Source of the DNA: Wenzhouxiangellaceae bacterium
GTDB taxonomy: Bacteria > Pseudomonadota > Gammaproteobacteria > Xanthomonadales > Wenzhouxiangellaceae
Direction: 5' to 3'
Assembly: GCA_007695005.1 (NCBI GenBank)
Contig: REEQ01000157.1
Span: 1 to 46,551, forward strand
DNA length: 46,551 bases
The translations under genes were made by a program, and so were the position numbers. Shown here one piece after another: positions 17,734 to 26,401 of the stretch (position 1 is the first letter of the stretch; every line of letters starts with the position of its first letter). Under the pieces are notes generated by a model. The model saw nothing but the letters and a program-made list of their open reading frames with translations, did no database searches and was not told the DNA's origin.

Positions 17734-20625
17734 TCAGAAGCGCTGCTGGTAGCTCATCCAGTAGTACCGGCCCGGAATGTCGTAGGCCTGGTCGAAGGAA
17801 TTGGCGAACGGCGTCAGCATGAACGGCGGATCCTTGCGGAACAGGTTACGCACACCCACGCGGACAGTGGCATCCCACGGTGCTTCCCAGGAACCGGAAA
17901 GGTCGTGGTAAGTCACGCCACCGACCTTGTTCCAGCCATCTGCCAGGTTGTCGAAGTCCGGGTTCGAGCACAGCTGGCGGGTAGAAATGCCGGCGTCGAA
18001 CAACAGGGCGTCGGAACCGCAGGGCTCGAACAACTTGTGCAGGTAGCGAATGCCGTAGGTCAGGCCGAAGTCACCCATGGTCCAGTTGACCTGAGCATTG
18101 GCACGCCAGCGCCAGGTCGGACCACCAAAGGCGCCGATGGCCTGGCTGACGAGGTTGTTCGCCTCACCCAGGGTACCGGCGGTGACCTTGGCGCTGGAGG
18201 TATAGGTCGCGTTCAAACGGAACGCGAAGTTACCAGCGTTTTCGGTCAGCAGGCGGTAATTGATATTCGAGTCGTAACCCTTGACTCGAATCTGGGCCAG
18301 GTTGAACTGACCGGTACGAACGGTGAGCACTTCACCGGTGACCGGATCACGGTCGATACGACCGCAGTCTTCCTGATCGCCGTCGAAGATGCAGCCCTGC
18401 AGGACCGAGCCAATGCCACGAGCGGCCAGACCACCGTCAAGCTTGACATCCCAGTAGTCCACCGACATGTCAAAACCGTCGACAAAGCTCGGGCTCCAGA
18501 CAAAACCGATGGTCTTGGTGTCGCCTTCTTCCGGCTGCAGCAGCGGGTTACCGCCGGACAGCGAACGCAGCTGCGAGGTCTGCTGGGCGGAACCGCCCTC
18601 CGGAACACCGTTCGCCAGACAGCGTGCCTGCTGCTCAGGCGTCAGGCTGGCAAACGGGTTGGCTGCGAAGCCTGCGTTGGTGCAGGGATCAATGGCACCG
18701 GGGAAGCCTTCGCCACCACCGGCAAACAGGTTACCCACGGCCGGGGCACGGAAGGTGTCGGTGTAGTTGGCGCGCAGCAGCAGGTCATCGAACGGCCGGT
18801 ACAGAATGCCGTACTTGACGCTGGTGTTGTCGAAGCTCTGCTGAACGACGTCGTTGCCGACGAAGCCGCGGTTGGTGAAGTCCGAGTAACGGGCAGCCAC
18901 CGAGACTTCCAGGTACTGGGCACCGGTCACACCGCTGAGCAGCGGGATAGCCAGCTCGGCATAGACTTCTTCAGCCAGCTGACGACCCTGGGTAGCTTCG
19001 CGGAAGTTGTTGGAGTTGATACCGGCGGCAATGGTCGAGTCCGGATCGTCACGATACGTGGTGTGACGGCGCTCGGCACCAACGGCAAAGCCCAGCGGGC
19101 CGGCCGGCAGCTCGACGATCTCGCCTGCCAGGTTGAACTGCCACTCGGCCAGGCCGGAGCGAACGACTTCAACCAGGTCCTGATTCAGGAAGTCACGCAT
19201 TTCCTGGGTCAGGCCGGTCAGGCCGTTGAAGAAGTTGACCGGAACGCAGGTCCGACCGTTCAGGAACGGGGTCGGATTGTCCGGCGTACCGCAGACCGGG
19301 CGACCGGTAGTCGGGTCGAGGAAAGACGGACCCACGCCCTGGGCCAGACGCAACAGGTTGACGTAGTTCTCGCCCGTCTCGGTACGGGTAGCCAGGCCAC
19401 GTGAGTAGGACAGGTCCCAGTTGAACATGCGGCCAGCGGCAGTGAACTCGCCGTCCAGGCCAACGGTGGTGAAGTAGGCGTCATAGTCCTGGATTGAGCG
19501 ACGCGGCTCCGGCATGCGGAAGCCAAAGGCCGGCAGATCCACACCCCACGGGTTGAAGACGCTGTCACCCGAGTACGGAATGTTCCACTGCGGGCCGGAG
19601 AAACCGGCAACCAGCGGCACTTCGGCGATCTGGGTGACCGACTTGCGCTTGTTGTAGCTGAACGAGCTGAAGAAGCGCACGTAGTCGTTGATTTCGTAAT
19701 CACCGCTGGTGAACACGCTCAGACGATCCGACGGGGTCAGCAGATAGTTGGTCGGCGCGAAGTTGTAACGGACCGAGTCACCGAAGGGGATGAAATCTTC
19801 CGGGGTGCGGGTGCCCGGGCCTTCGCGGCTCGGATTAAGAGCTCTCAGGCCAACTCCCGGAACAGAGAAGATTCCGAAAAGACCGAAGGCCGAACCGAAG
19901 AATTCCGGCACGAAAGCAACCGGGAGTTCGGAGATTGACCGGTCACCGGCAAAAATTTCTTCCTGGTTGACCCTGTTGATGTTGAAGAACATGCCGCCGC
20001 GCTCGCCACGGTGGCCGTAGCTGACCCCGTAGGTGGTGCGTTCGCCGTCGCCCTGGGAGAACTGGGCGTAGCCGAAGTCGACTTCAAAGCCTTCAAAATC
20101 GGTGCGCAGGATGATGTTGATCACACCGGCGATGGCGTCGGAGCCGTAAACGGCCGAAGCACCGTCGCCCAGCACTTCAACGCGCTCGATGACAGCCAGC
20201 GGAATCTGGGTGGTGTCAACCTGGCCACTGGCCAGACCCAGCCAGCGACGGCCGTTGACCAGAACCAGGGTACGGGTAGCACCAAGGCCGCGCAGGGACA
20301 CGGTCTGGGTACCGTCGTTGGCGTTGGTCGAGCTGGTCAGGTTGGACAGACCCAGCGAGTCAGCCTGGTTCAGGCTGCGCAGCAGGTCGCCAACGTTGGA
20401 CAGACCGGTGGTCTGGATTTCTTCGCGGCTGAGAACGGTGACCGGCGAGGTGTTCTCAATGTCGGCGCGCATGATTCGAGTACCGGTGACCTGAACACGA
20501 TCAAGGTCCGCGGCCTCCTCGTCCTGGGCAGCGACCGGCGCAGCGGTCATTGCCAGGCCGGCGATCATTCCCGCCCCGAGGGCGTAATGAATTGCCGTGG
20601 CAAGTGGGTTACGGTTGTGCTTCAT
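17734..20625 (-). CDS. TonB-dependent outer-membrane receptor
   Basis: 963 aa. A signal peptide (ending MTAAPVAAQ) precedes a TonB-box-like stretch (DLDRVQVTGTRI) and a plug domain (about 50-170: VTVLSREEIQTTG, VSLRGLGATRTLVLVNGRR, DGASAVYGSDAIAGVINI). A 22-strand barrel follows and ends in an aromatic residue (YYWMSYQQRF), the usual outer-membrane sorting signal. Paired Cys residues in extracellular segments (CIFDGDQEDC, CGTPD/TCV) may form disulfides. Length and sequence are of the large Xanthomonadales/sphingomonad type, which import diverse nutrients as well as siderophores; the substrate cannot be read from the sequence. ATG 20625 is set by GGAG 6 nt upstream and the signal peptide. Confidence 0.95.
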   Translation of the reverse strand: MKHNRNPLATAIHYALGAGMIAGLAMTAAPVAAQDEEAADLDRVQVTGTRIMRADIENTSPVTVLSREEIQTTGLSNVGDLLRSLNQADSLGLSNLTSSTNANDGTQTVSLRGLGATRTLVLVNGRRWLGLASGQVDTTQIPLAVIERVEVLGDGASAVYGSDAIAGVINIILRTDFEGFEVDFGYAQFSQGDGERTTYGVSYGHRGERGGMFFNINRVNQEEIFAGDRSISELPVAFVPEFFGSAFGLFGIFSVPGVGLRALNPSREGPGTRTPEDFIPFGDSVRYNFAPTNYLLTPSDRLSVFTSGDYEINDYVRFFSSFSYNKRKSVTQIAEVPLVAGFSGPQWNIPYSGDSVFNPWGVDLPAFGFRMPEPRRSIQDYDAYFTTVGLDGEFTAAGRMFNWDLSYSRGLATRTETGENYVNLLRLAQGVGPSFLDPTTGRPVCGTPDNPTPFLNGRTCVPVNFFNGLTGLTQEMRDFLNQDLVEVVRSGLAEWQFNLAGEIVELPAGPLGFAVGAERRHTTYRDDPDSTIAAGINSNNFREATQGRQLAEEVYAELAIPLLSGVTGAQYLEVSVAARYSDFTNRGFVGNDVVQQSFDNTSVKYGILYRPFDDLLLRANYTDTFRAPAVGNLFAGGGEGFPGAIDPCTNAGFAANPFASLTPEQQARCLANGVPEGGSAQQTSQLRSLSGGNPLLQPEEGDTKTIGFVWSPSFVDGFDMSVDYWDVKLDGGLAARGIGSVLQGCIFDGDQEDCGRIDRDPVTGEVLTVRTGQFNLAQIRVKGYDSNINYRLLTENAGNFAFRLNATYTSSAKVTAGTLGEANNLVSQAIGAFGGPTWRWRANAQVNWTMGDFGLTYGIRYLHKLFEPCGSDALLFDAGISTRQLCSNPDFDNLADGWNKVGGVTYHDLSGSWEAPWDATVRVGVRNLFRKDPPFMLTPFANSFDQAYDIPGRYYWMSYQQRF

Positions 20626-20667
20626 CAGACTCTCCAAAGTTGTCTTTTGATTTTGCAATTTAAGCAT

Positions 20668-20683
20668 TCGATACTAGTATCGA
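20668..20683. promoter_or_regulatory. 16-bp perfect palindrome in the receptor leader, possible operator
   Basis: TCGATACTAGTATCGA is self-complementary and lies 43 bp upstream of the receptor ATG. Just downstream is an extended -10-like TGCTTAAAT, so a protein bound here could block a second promoter or act in the leader. CTAG is usually rare in proteobacterial DNA; its 8-base core GATACTAG recurs at 20768-20775. Confidence 0.45.
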
Positions 20684-20768
20684 CAGCAAAGTGTCGGAGC
20701 AAAGGATCCCGCCAATCAGGGTCGCCGCAACAGCAGCAGGCTCGGAAAGACCCTCCGACTCGCGGCTG

Positions 20769-20797
20769 ATACTAGCACCATCCAGTGGCAATGAAAA
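20769..20797 (-). promoter_or_regulatory. Putative promoter of the TonB-dependent receptor
   Basis: On the minus strand TTTTCA (20792-20797) is spaced 17 bp from TAGTAT (20769-20774), which has a TGC extension. The transcript would carry a leader of about 135 nt containing the 16-bp palindrome. Confidence 0.4.
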
Positions 20798-20953
20798 GGG
20801 GTTTGTTAAAGTCTTGTAAACCTCGCAAGAATCTGGATTGAACACTCATCTTGCTGAATTCACAGTCCAATTCCCTTGTTGCCAGCCATGCGGCCACCGG
20901 CAATACACCGCCGGGCCGCCTGTTCGGCGCCTGCATGAACAGCGCCGATCGGG

Positions 20954-22738
20954 TCAGCCCAGGGCTGCCCTGACTCGTTCCAGCTCGGCTTTCATGAGGG
21001 CCGGTACCCGCGGCTCGAAGTCCTTCAAGAACCCGTCTATCGCGGCCATCTCCTCACGCCAGCCAGCCTCGTCGACAGCCAGCAGGCTGTCGAGGTCCGG
21101 CACCTGCGCCAGCCCGTCCAGGTTGATATCGCCCGCTTCAGGCAACAGGCCAACCGCAGTTTCACGCGCGCCAACCTGATCCCGACAGCGCGCCAGCACC
21201 CATTCCAGCACCCGCAGGTTGTCGCCAAAGCCGGGCCAGATGAATCTGCCCTCGGCATCGCGACGGAACCAGTTGACCTGGAAAATTTTCGGTGGCCGGG
21301 TCAGCTTGTTTCCGATGCTGAGCCAGTGCGCCCAGTAGTCACCGAAATGGTAGCCGCAGAAGGGCTTCATCGCCATCGGGTCGCGGCGAACCACGCCGAC
21401 CTGGCCGATCGCGGCAGCCGTGGTCTCCGAGGCCATGGCGCCGCCTACCAGCACGCCATGTTTCCAATCACGCGCTTCCATGACCAGCGGCGCCAGCGTC
21501 GCCCGGCGGCCACCGAATATGATCGCATCGATCGGCACACCGGCCGCATTCTCGGCCTGGTCGGAGTAGCTGGGGCAGCGCTTGATTGAAACCGTAAAGC
21601 GCGAATTCGGGTGCGCGGCCGGCCCGTTGCGCGGATCGAAGTCCCGTCCGCGCCAGTCGGTGGCCGGGGTGCGATCATCAAGGCCTTCCCACCAGGGCTG
21701 ATTGTCCTCGGTGGTAGCAACATTGGTGAAAATCGCCTCGCGGTCCAGCATCGCCAGCGCATTCGGGTTGGTCTTGTCGCCGGTGCCGGGTGCGACGCCA
21801 AAAAAGCCGGCTTCCGGGTTGATCGCGTACAGGCGACCGTCCTCGCCGGGATGCAGCCAGCAGATGTCATCGCCGACCGTCCAGACCTTCCAGCCCTGCT
21901 CGCGATAGGCCTCGGGCGGAATCAGCATCGCCAGATTGGTCTTGCCGCAGGCTGACGGGAAGGCGGCGGCGATATAGCGAACCTCGCCTTCCGGGTTCTC
22001 GATCCCGACGATCAGCATGTGCTCGGCCAGCCAGCCTTCGCTGCGCGCCTGGAAGCTGGCAATGCGCAAGGCGTGGCACTTCTTGCCGAGCAAGGCGTTG
22101 CCGCCGTAACCGGAGCCGAAGCTCTGAATGCTGAGCTCTTCAGGGAAATGCATGATGTAGCGACGGTCCGGATCGAGATCGCCGGTTGAATGCAGACCCT
22201 TGACGAAGTGACCGTCGCGCTCGATGCGCTCCAGCGCTGCCTGTCCCATCCGCGTCATCAGCCGCATGTTGACGGCCACGTAGGCGCTGTCGGTGATCTC
22301 CACCCCGCAGCGCGACAGCGGCGAGTCGATGGGCCCCATGCAATAGGGCACCACATACAGGGTTCTGCCCTCCATGCAGCCGGCGAACAGGCCGTTCATC
22401 AAGGCATGGGCCTCGGCCGGGTCCATCCAGTGATTGTTCGGGCCTGCGTCTTCCTTGCGCGCGGTGCAGACAAAGGTCAGGTGCTCGACCCGGGCGACAT
22501 CGTTCGGATCCGAGCGGTGCAGATAGCAGTCCGGATGCGTGTCCGGATTCAAGCTCAGCAGGTCACCGCTGGCGAGCATCTGCTCGACCAGGCGACGATA
22601 CTCGGCATCGGAGCCATCACACCAGTGAACCTGGCTGGCGCGCGTGTGCGCACTGACCTGGTCCACCCATTCATTCAGGGCGGCAAGCGTTGAAGTCATC
22701 TCTACTGTACGGGGACTGGTCTGGTCTTGGGAACTCAT
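20954..22738 (-). CDS. pckG: Phosphoenolpyruvate carboxykinase (GTP)
   Basis: 594 aa, full length for the GTP-dependent family. It converts oxaloacetate plus GTP to PEP, CO2 and GDP, the entry step of gluconeogenesis, in the cytoplasm. Visible signatures: the reactive-Cys P-loop FPSACGKTNLAML (about 263-275), VGDDICWLHPGEDGRLYAINPE, the FFGVAPGT segment, IIFGGRR and PFCGYHFGDYWAHWL. ATG 22738 has GGGGGG 7 nt upstream; the open frame further upstream lacks family sequence. It stands alone, flanked by the receptor leader and a divergent CsgG-like gene. Confidence 0.97.
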   Translation of the reverse strand: MSSQDQTSPRTVEMTSTLAALNEWVDQVSAHTRASQVHWCDGSDAEYRRLVEQMLASGDLLSLNPDTHPDCYLHRSDPNDVARVEHLTFVCTARKEDAGPNNHWMDPAEAHALMNGLFAGCMEGRTLYVVPYCMGPIDSPLSRCGVEITDSAYVAVNMRLMTRMGQAALERIERDGHFVKGLHSTGDLDPDRRYIMHFPEELSIQSFGSGYGGNALLGKKCHALRIASFQARSEGWLAEHMLIVGIENPEGEVRYIAAAFPSACGKTNLAMLIPPEAYREQGWKVWTVGDDICWLHPGEDGRLYAINPEAGFFGVAPGTGDKTNPNALAMLDREAIFTNVATTEDNQPWWEGLDDRTPATDWRGRDFDPRNGPAAHPNSRFTVSIKRCPSYSDQAENAAGVPIDAIIFGGRRATLAPLVMEARDWKHGVLVGGAMASETTAAAIGQVGVVRRDPMAMKPFCGYHFGDYWAHWLSIGNKLTRPPKIFQVNWFRRDAEGRFIWPGFGDNLRVLEWVLARCRDQVGARETAVGLLPEAGDINLDGLAQVPDLDSLLAVDEAGWREEMAAIDGFLKDFEPRVPALMKAELERVRAALG

Positions 22739-22963
22739 CAGGGTACCCCCCAGAGACTGGTTTTGGCAAGTGCTCGGGAATACATGGGAAGCTGCTTGCC
22801 CGACTCGGGCACCGGCGCTAAGCTGGCGTCGGCAGGGACGACCTGAACCGCGCTGGCGCATTCCGGTCCGACCTTGATATGGCGGCAGGTTTTTCCTTGG
22901 TTTCCCGTAACTGCAACTACATCGGAACACCCGCCCTGATTCAAACTGTCTGGAGGTCTAGCA

Positions 22964-23710
22964 ATGAAACGTATCGTGTTCACCCTGAGCCTGGCCGTCA
23001 TCCTCGGCTGCGGTCTGTCGGCCGCACCCGCCATGGCCGACCGCCCGGTCCTCGGCGTGGCCGAGTTCACCAACGAGGCCACCGGCGCACGCTGGTGGCG
23101 GCGTGATGTCGGCTGGGAGCTGTCGAGCATGCTGGCCAACGAGCTGGCTGCCATTGGTGCCTTTACCGTGGTCGAGCGGACCAACCTGGAAGCCGTCATG
23201 CGCGAGCAGGACCTGGGCTCATCCGGCCGGGTTCGCCCTGACACGGCCGCCCAGGTCGGCCAGCTCACCGGGGCCGAGTACATCGTCCTTGGCACCGTCA
23301 CCTCCTATTCGGAAGAAACCTCGCGCACCGGCGGTGGTGTCAACCTGCGCGGCGTCAACATCGGTGGCCGCAGCGCCAACATAGGCCTTGGCGGGAGTCG
23401 CACCCAGGCCTATGTTGCGGTGGATATCCGGGTCGTCAATGCCAACACCGGCGAGCTGGCCCATGTCCGCACCATCGAAGGTCGCACGTCTGACACCGGC
23501 GTCAGCCTGCGCGCCCAGCGCGGCTGGATTGGCGGCAATCTGGCTCATGAGGAAAACACCCCGGCTGGCGAGGCGATTCGGGCTGCCCTGATCGAGATCA
23601 CCGACTTCCTCGAATGCGAGATGGTGCTGCAGACAGCAGCCTGTCGCGCAACCTACCAGCAGCGCGAAGACACCCGCCGCGAGCGCACTCGCAGCCGCCT
23701 GAACTTCTGA
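22964..23710 (+). CDS. CsgG/HfaB-family secreted protein
   Basis: 248 aa with a signal peptide ending APAMA. The fold signature of CsgG-like proteins is clear: VLGVAEFTNEATG, LANELAAIGAFTVVERTNLE, GAEYIVLGTVTSY and VAVDIRVVNANTGELAHV. CsgG itself is a lipoprotein pore for curli export; this one has no lipobox Cys at the cleavage site and no curli genes nearby, so it is more likely a soluble periplasmic relative. A Gly-rich insertion (GGGVNLRGVNIGGRSANIG) sits where CsgG has its membrane hairpins. GGAGG lies 8 nt before the ATG. It is transcribed alone and ends at a strong terminator. Confidence 0.85.
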   Translation: MKRIVFTLSLAVILGCGLSAAPAMADRPVLGVAEFTNEATGARWWRRDVGWELSSMLANELAAIGAFTVVERTNLEAVMREQDLGSSGRVRPDTAAQVGQLTGAEYIVLGTVTSYSEETSRTGGGVNLRGVNIGGRSANIGLGGSRTQAYVAVDIRVVNANTGELAHVRTIEGRTSDTGVSLRAQRGWIGGNLAHEENTPAGEAIRAALIEITDFLECEMVLQTAACRATYQQREDTRRERTRSRLNF

Positions 23711-23737
23711 TCGGCTTCCCAACGCATCACACCCATG

Positions 23738-23763
23738 ACGCCGCCCCCTGGGGCGGCGTTTTT
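23738..23763 (+). terminator. Rho-independent terminator of the CsgG-like gene
   Basis: Stem acgccgcccc/ggggcggcgt (10 bp, 2-base loop) is followed directly by five T residues, 28 nt after the stop codon. Confidence 0.9.
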
Positions 23764-23875
23764 CGCAAGCCCGCACAGCCAGGCTCAGGCAAAGGCAACG
23801 CGTTCACCATCAAGCGCCGGGCACGTCGGGCCTGCGCATCACCCCACATTGCACAACACCGCAGACCACCCCAGC

Positions 23876-24115
23876 GCAGGTTGGAGGGCAGGTGCGGTTT
23901 GCCGTAGGCAAGAAGCGCCTGCCCGGAAACCGTCAAGCGCGTGCAGGTTGGAGGGCAGGTGCGGTTTGCCGTAGGCAAGAAGCGCCTGCCCGGAAACCGT
24001 CAAGCGCGTGCAGGTTGGAGGGCAGGTGCGGTTTGCCGCAGGCAAGAAGCGCTTGCCCGGAAACCGTCAAGCGCGTACAGGCTGGAGGAAGGCTGCGGTT
24101 TGCCACAGGCAAGAA
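23876..24115. repeat. Tandem array of a 67-bp structured repeat (three full copies plus one partial)
   Basis: Units begin at 23876, 23943, 24010 and 24077, exactly 67 bp apart. Copies 1 and 2 are identical, copy 3 differs at two positions and copy 4 is degenerate and stops near 24115. Each full unit can fold into an outer 10-bp stem (gggcaggtgc with gcgcctgccc, allowing a G-U pair) around an inner stem TTGCC/GGCAA. The inner stem is kept in all four copies while its 3-base loop varies (GTA, GTA, GCA, ACA). The units are contiguous, without spacers. Confidence 0.92.
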
Positions 24116-24252
24116 CCATGCTTTGGCAAGCCGGTCGACCTTGCGGCCGGCGCTCCATGCCGGGCATATCTCCAAAACTCACCCACGCCAGCAAGCCCGA
24201 AGCGAACCCCAACAGACCGTGCCACGCCTGGCCGGGCTGTCGATGGACTGGA

Positions 24253-26256
24253 TCAGTGATCGAGGTGGGCGCTGATGCGCGGTAACTGGCGGGCAATGGA
24301 TTCACGGGCCAGACGGGTCGCGCTCAAGGCCGTGTATTCGATCTGCTCAAGCTCCGAGGCATCGATGCGGCGACGCGCTGCCAGGTCATAGGTCACGGTC
24401 TCGAATTGCACCGTGTAGGCTGTGTCGGTGCGACCGTGATAGTGCAGCTGACGCTGCCCGGCCGGCATCGCGCGGGCGACCACGGCAAAGCCTGCCCCGG
24501 CATCGATGGCGGCCCGCGACAGGGCCGACAGATCCAGTTCACTATCGGCCAGCAAACGAGACAGGCCAGCAACGAAACCGCGCTCGACGATGTCATGACC
24601 GTCTGCGCGCAGGGCTTCCTCGATCTCGCGCACCACCGGGTCAACGAAGACGGGGTCACCCATGCCAAGCACCAGCACGCCACCAGGCGGCGCCGGCCGG
24701 CGCTCGACTTCCGGCTCAATCCTGCGTGCGGGGCGCTCCGGCGTGCGCACCATGGCCAGCGACTGGTCCATCTCCTCAGTCCTGGGTTCAGCAACCACCA
24801 ATGGTGCATCGGCCGGCGACGCCGTCGGTGGCACGGTGCTTGCTCGTTCGGCAGTCTGGCCCGGCTCGTCGGCAAGGAGCGCCGAAGCAGCGCTGAGCGG
24901 GGGCTCAAGCTCGGCTTCGGCTTCAGCCAATGCGGCCGCGGCTGACTCATCCGAAGACCAGTGGCCGCCGTCACCGATGTCTTCGGCCTGACGATCATCC
25001 GGCGCTTGGGCCGCCTCTTCAGCCGACGGCCGCATGGCGATACGATCCACCAGCTCAAGATCCGCGGCCGGGAATGGCTCCGGTGCGGGCGACTCGATCG
25101 CCGCCTGCTCCGGCGCCTCCGCTTCCGGCGCGCTGGTCGCGCTGAACAGGGCTGTCACCGGCTCGAAGCGCTCTGGCATCAGGATCACCAGGCTGGCAAC
25201 AGCCGCCCCGACCAGCAAGAACAGGGCGGCAGCCAGACCGAAGAACAGCCCCAGGCCGCCGCCGCGACGCTGCGATGGCGGCGCGGACGAGGCCGTGGCA
25301 GGCGGCGCGGTCGCGCCCGGATTGACCGCTTCGGTAGGCGGCATCTCGGCCGATGCCGAAGCAAGGACACGACCGGACTCGGCCAGGCGGGTGGGCTCGT
25401 CACCGGTCGGGGGGGCAGCCTGACGCACCGCTGCCGCCGCCGGGCTGGCCGATTCCTGCTTGAGATCGGCCAGCAGGGAATCGTAATCCTGATAGCGCTT
25501 GGCCGGATCCTGGGCCAGCATGCGCCCGAGCACGCCGAAGGTGACCTCGTCGATCTGCTCGTCGAGGTCGGCCAGCACCGGAAAGTCCGAAGCCAGCAGG
25601 GTGCGGGCAGTATCTTCGATATCCCGGCCAGGCACCAGTCGCCGACCGGCCAGCATCTCGTAGTAGACCGCGCCAAGGGCAAAAATGTCACCGCGGTGGT
25701 CGGCCGGCTGCCCGGTCATGACTTCTGGCGGCAGGTAGCCGGGCGTACCCATGATGTATTTGCTGACCTTGGGCTGCTGGTCGGGATGAACGATGCTGGC
25801 AATGCCGAAGTCAGTCAGAATGGCGCGGCCGCGACGGTCGATCATGATGTTGCCGGGCTTGATGTCGCGGTGGACGATGTTCTCCTCGTGCGCGGCCTTC
25901 AGCGCTTCGGCCGACTCGATGATGATGCGACGGGCTTGCTCCGGCATCAGGCGCTTGTCACGCGCCAGGCGCTCGGCCAGCGACTCACCGTCAATGAACT
26001 CCATGACGAAGTAGGGCCGACCCTCATCTTCATCGGCCAGGAATATCTGGGCGATGTGGGGATGGTTGAGGGCGGCGACGTTGCGCGCTTCGCGCAGGAA
26101 GCGGGTAACGGTGATCTCGTCTTCGCTGAGCTCGTCGCTCAGGCACTTGATCGCAATGAAACGCTCCAGCTTCGGGTCGACGGCCTTGTAGACCACGCCC
26201 ATGCCGCCGCGACCGAGCTCGCTGATGATGTGGTATCGACCCAGTACCTTGGCCAT
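24253..26256 (-). CDS. Membrane-bound eukaryotic-like Ser/Thr protein kinase
   Basis: 667 aa. The kinase domain (about 6-270) is complete: glycine loop ELGRGGMGVVYK, AIK Lys37, catalytic NIVHRDIKPGN (Asp131), DFG Asp149 and GTPGYLPPE. A Pro/Ala-rich juxtamembrane stretch leads to one helix near 332-355 (LFFGLAAALFLLVGAAVASL), an acidic low-complexity periplasmic linker and a C-terminal folded domain (about 520-665, starting GGVLVLGMGDPVF) that may be CsgG/LpoB-like. It is therefore a receptor kinase with a periplasmic sensor. ATG 26256 has a strong AGGAGG upstream. The divergent neighbour carries two FHA domains, which bind phosphothreonine, so it is the obvious substrate (inference). Confidence 0.93.
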   Translation of the reverse strand: MAKVLGRYHIISELGRGGMGVVYKAVDPKLERFIAIKCLSDELSEDEITVTRFLREARNVAALNHPHIAQIFLADEDEGRPYFVMEFIDGESLAERLARDKRLMPEQARRIIIESAEALKAAHEENIVHRDIKPGNIMIDRRGRAILTDFGIASIVHPDQQPKVSKYIMGTPGYLPPEVMTGQPADHRGDIFALGAVYYEMLAGRRLVPGRDIEDTARTLLASDFPVLADLDEQIDEVTFGVLGRMLAQDPAKRYQDYDSLLADLKQESASPAAAAVRQAAPPTGDEPTRLAESGRVLASASAEMPPTEAVNPGATAPPATASSAPPSQRRGGGLGLFFGLAAALFLLVGAAVASLVILMPERFEPVTALFSATSAPEAEAPEQAAIESPAPEPFPAADLELVDRIAMRPSAEEAAQAPDDRQAEDIGDGGHWSSDESAAAALAEAEAELEPPLSAASALLADEPGQTAERASTVPPTASPADAPLVVAEPRTEEMDQSLAMVRTPERPARRIEPEVERRPAPPGGVLVLGMGDPVFVDPVVREIEEALRADGHDIVERGFVAGLSRLLADSELDLSALSRAAIDAGAGFAVVARAMPAGQRQLHYHGRTDTAYTVQFETVTYDLAARRRIDASELEQIEYTALSATRLARESIARQLPRISAHLDH

Positions 26257-26401
26257 GAAAACCTCCTGCAGGAAACCAGACTGACCGGCACGCCGGCCCA
26301 TCGTATCAGTGTCACCCCCTTTTACGCAGTTGGCAAAGGCTTTCCGCCACAATCCGGGCGCAACTTGCGTAATGATGGGCGGATGCCACAGAGGCGCTGG
26401 A

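Larger units (their letters stand above)
20626..20953. other. Intergenic leader region of the TonB-dependent receptor
   Basis: 328 bp between pckG (stop at 20954) and the receptor start, AT-richer than its surroundings near the receptor. It holds a putative promoter (20769-20797), a 16-bp palindrome (20668-20683) and, next to pckG, GC-rich inverted repeats without a T-run. No gene is supported here. Confidence 0.65.
23711..24252. other. Intergenic region with terminator and tandem repeats
   Basis: 542 bp between the CsgG-like gene and the kinase gene, which converge. It contains the terminator at 23738-23763 and the 67-bp repeats at 23876-24115. Short open frames in all phases are by-products of the repeats, because 67 is not a multiple of three. 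No gene is supported. Confidence 0.7.

Noticed and set aside
17395-19404. 669-codon plus-strand frame antisense to the TonB receptor
   Set aside because: No recognisable domain; the receptor frame has a signal peptide, plug and barrel. It also runs across the receptor's terminator hairpins.
13694-20625. Lasso-peptide cluster (S9 isopeptidase plus TonB receptor)
   Set aside because: No precursor gene and no asparagine-synthetase-like or transglutaminase-like maturation genes are present, and the peptidase has an ordinary S9 layout.
23876-24115. CRISPR array
   Set aside because: The 67-bp units are directly contiguous with no unique spacers, and no cas genes are present.
23735-24285. Small repetitive proteins encoded in the repeat region
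   Set aside because: The period is not a multiple of three, so all frames on both strands give similar repeated peptides; none has a convincing start or neighbour.
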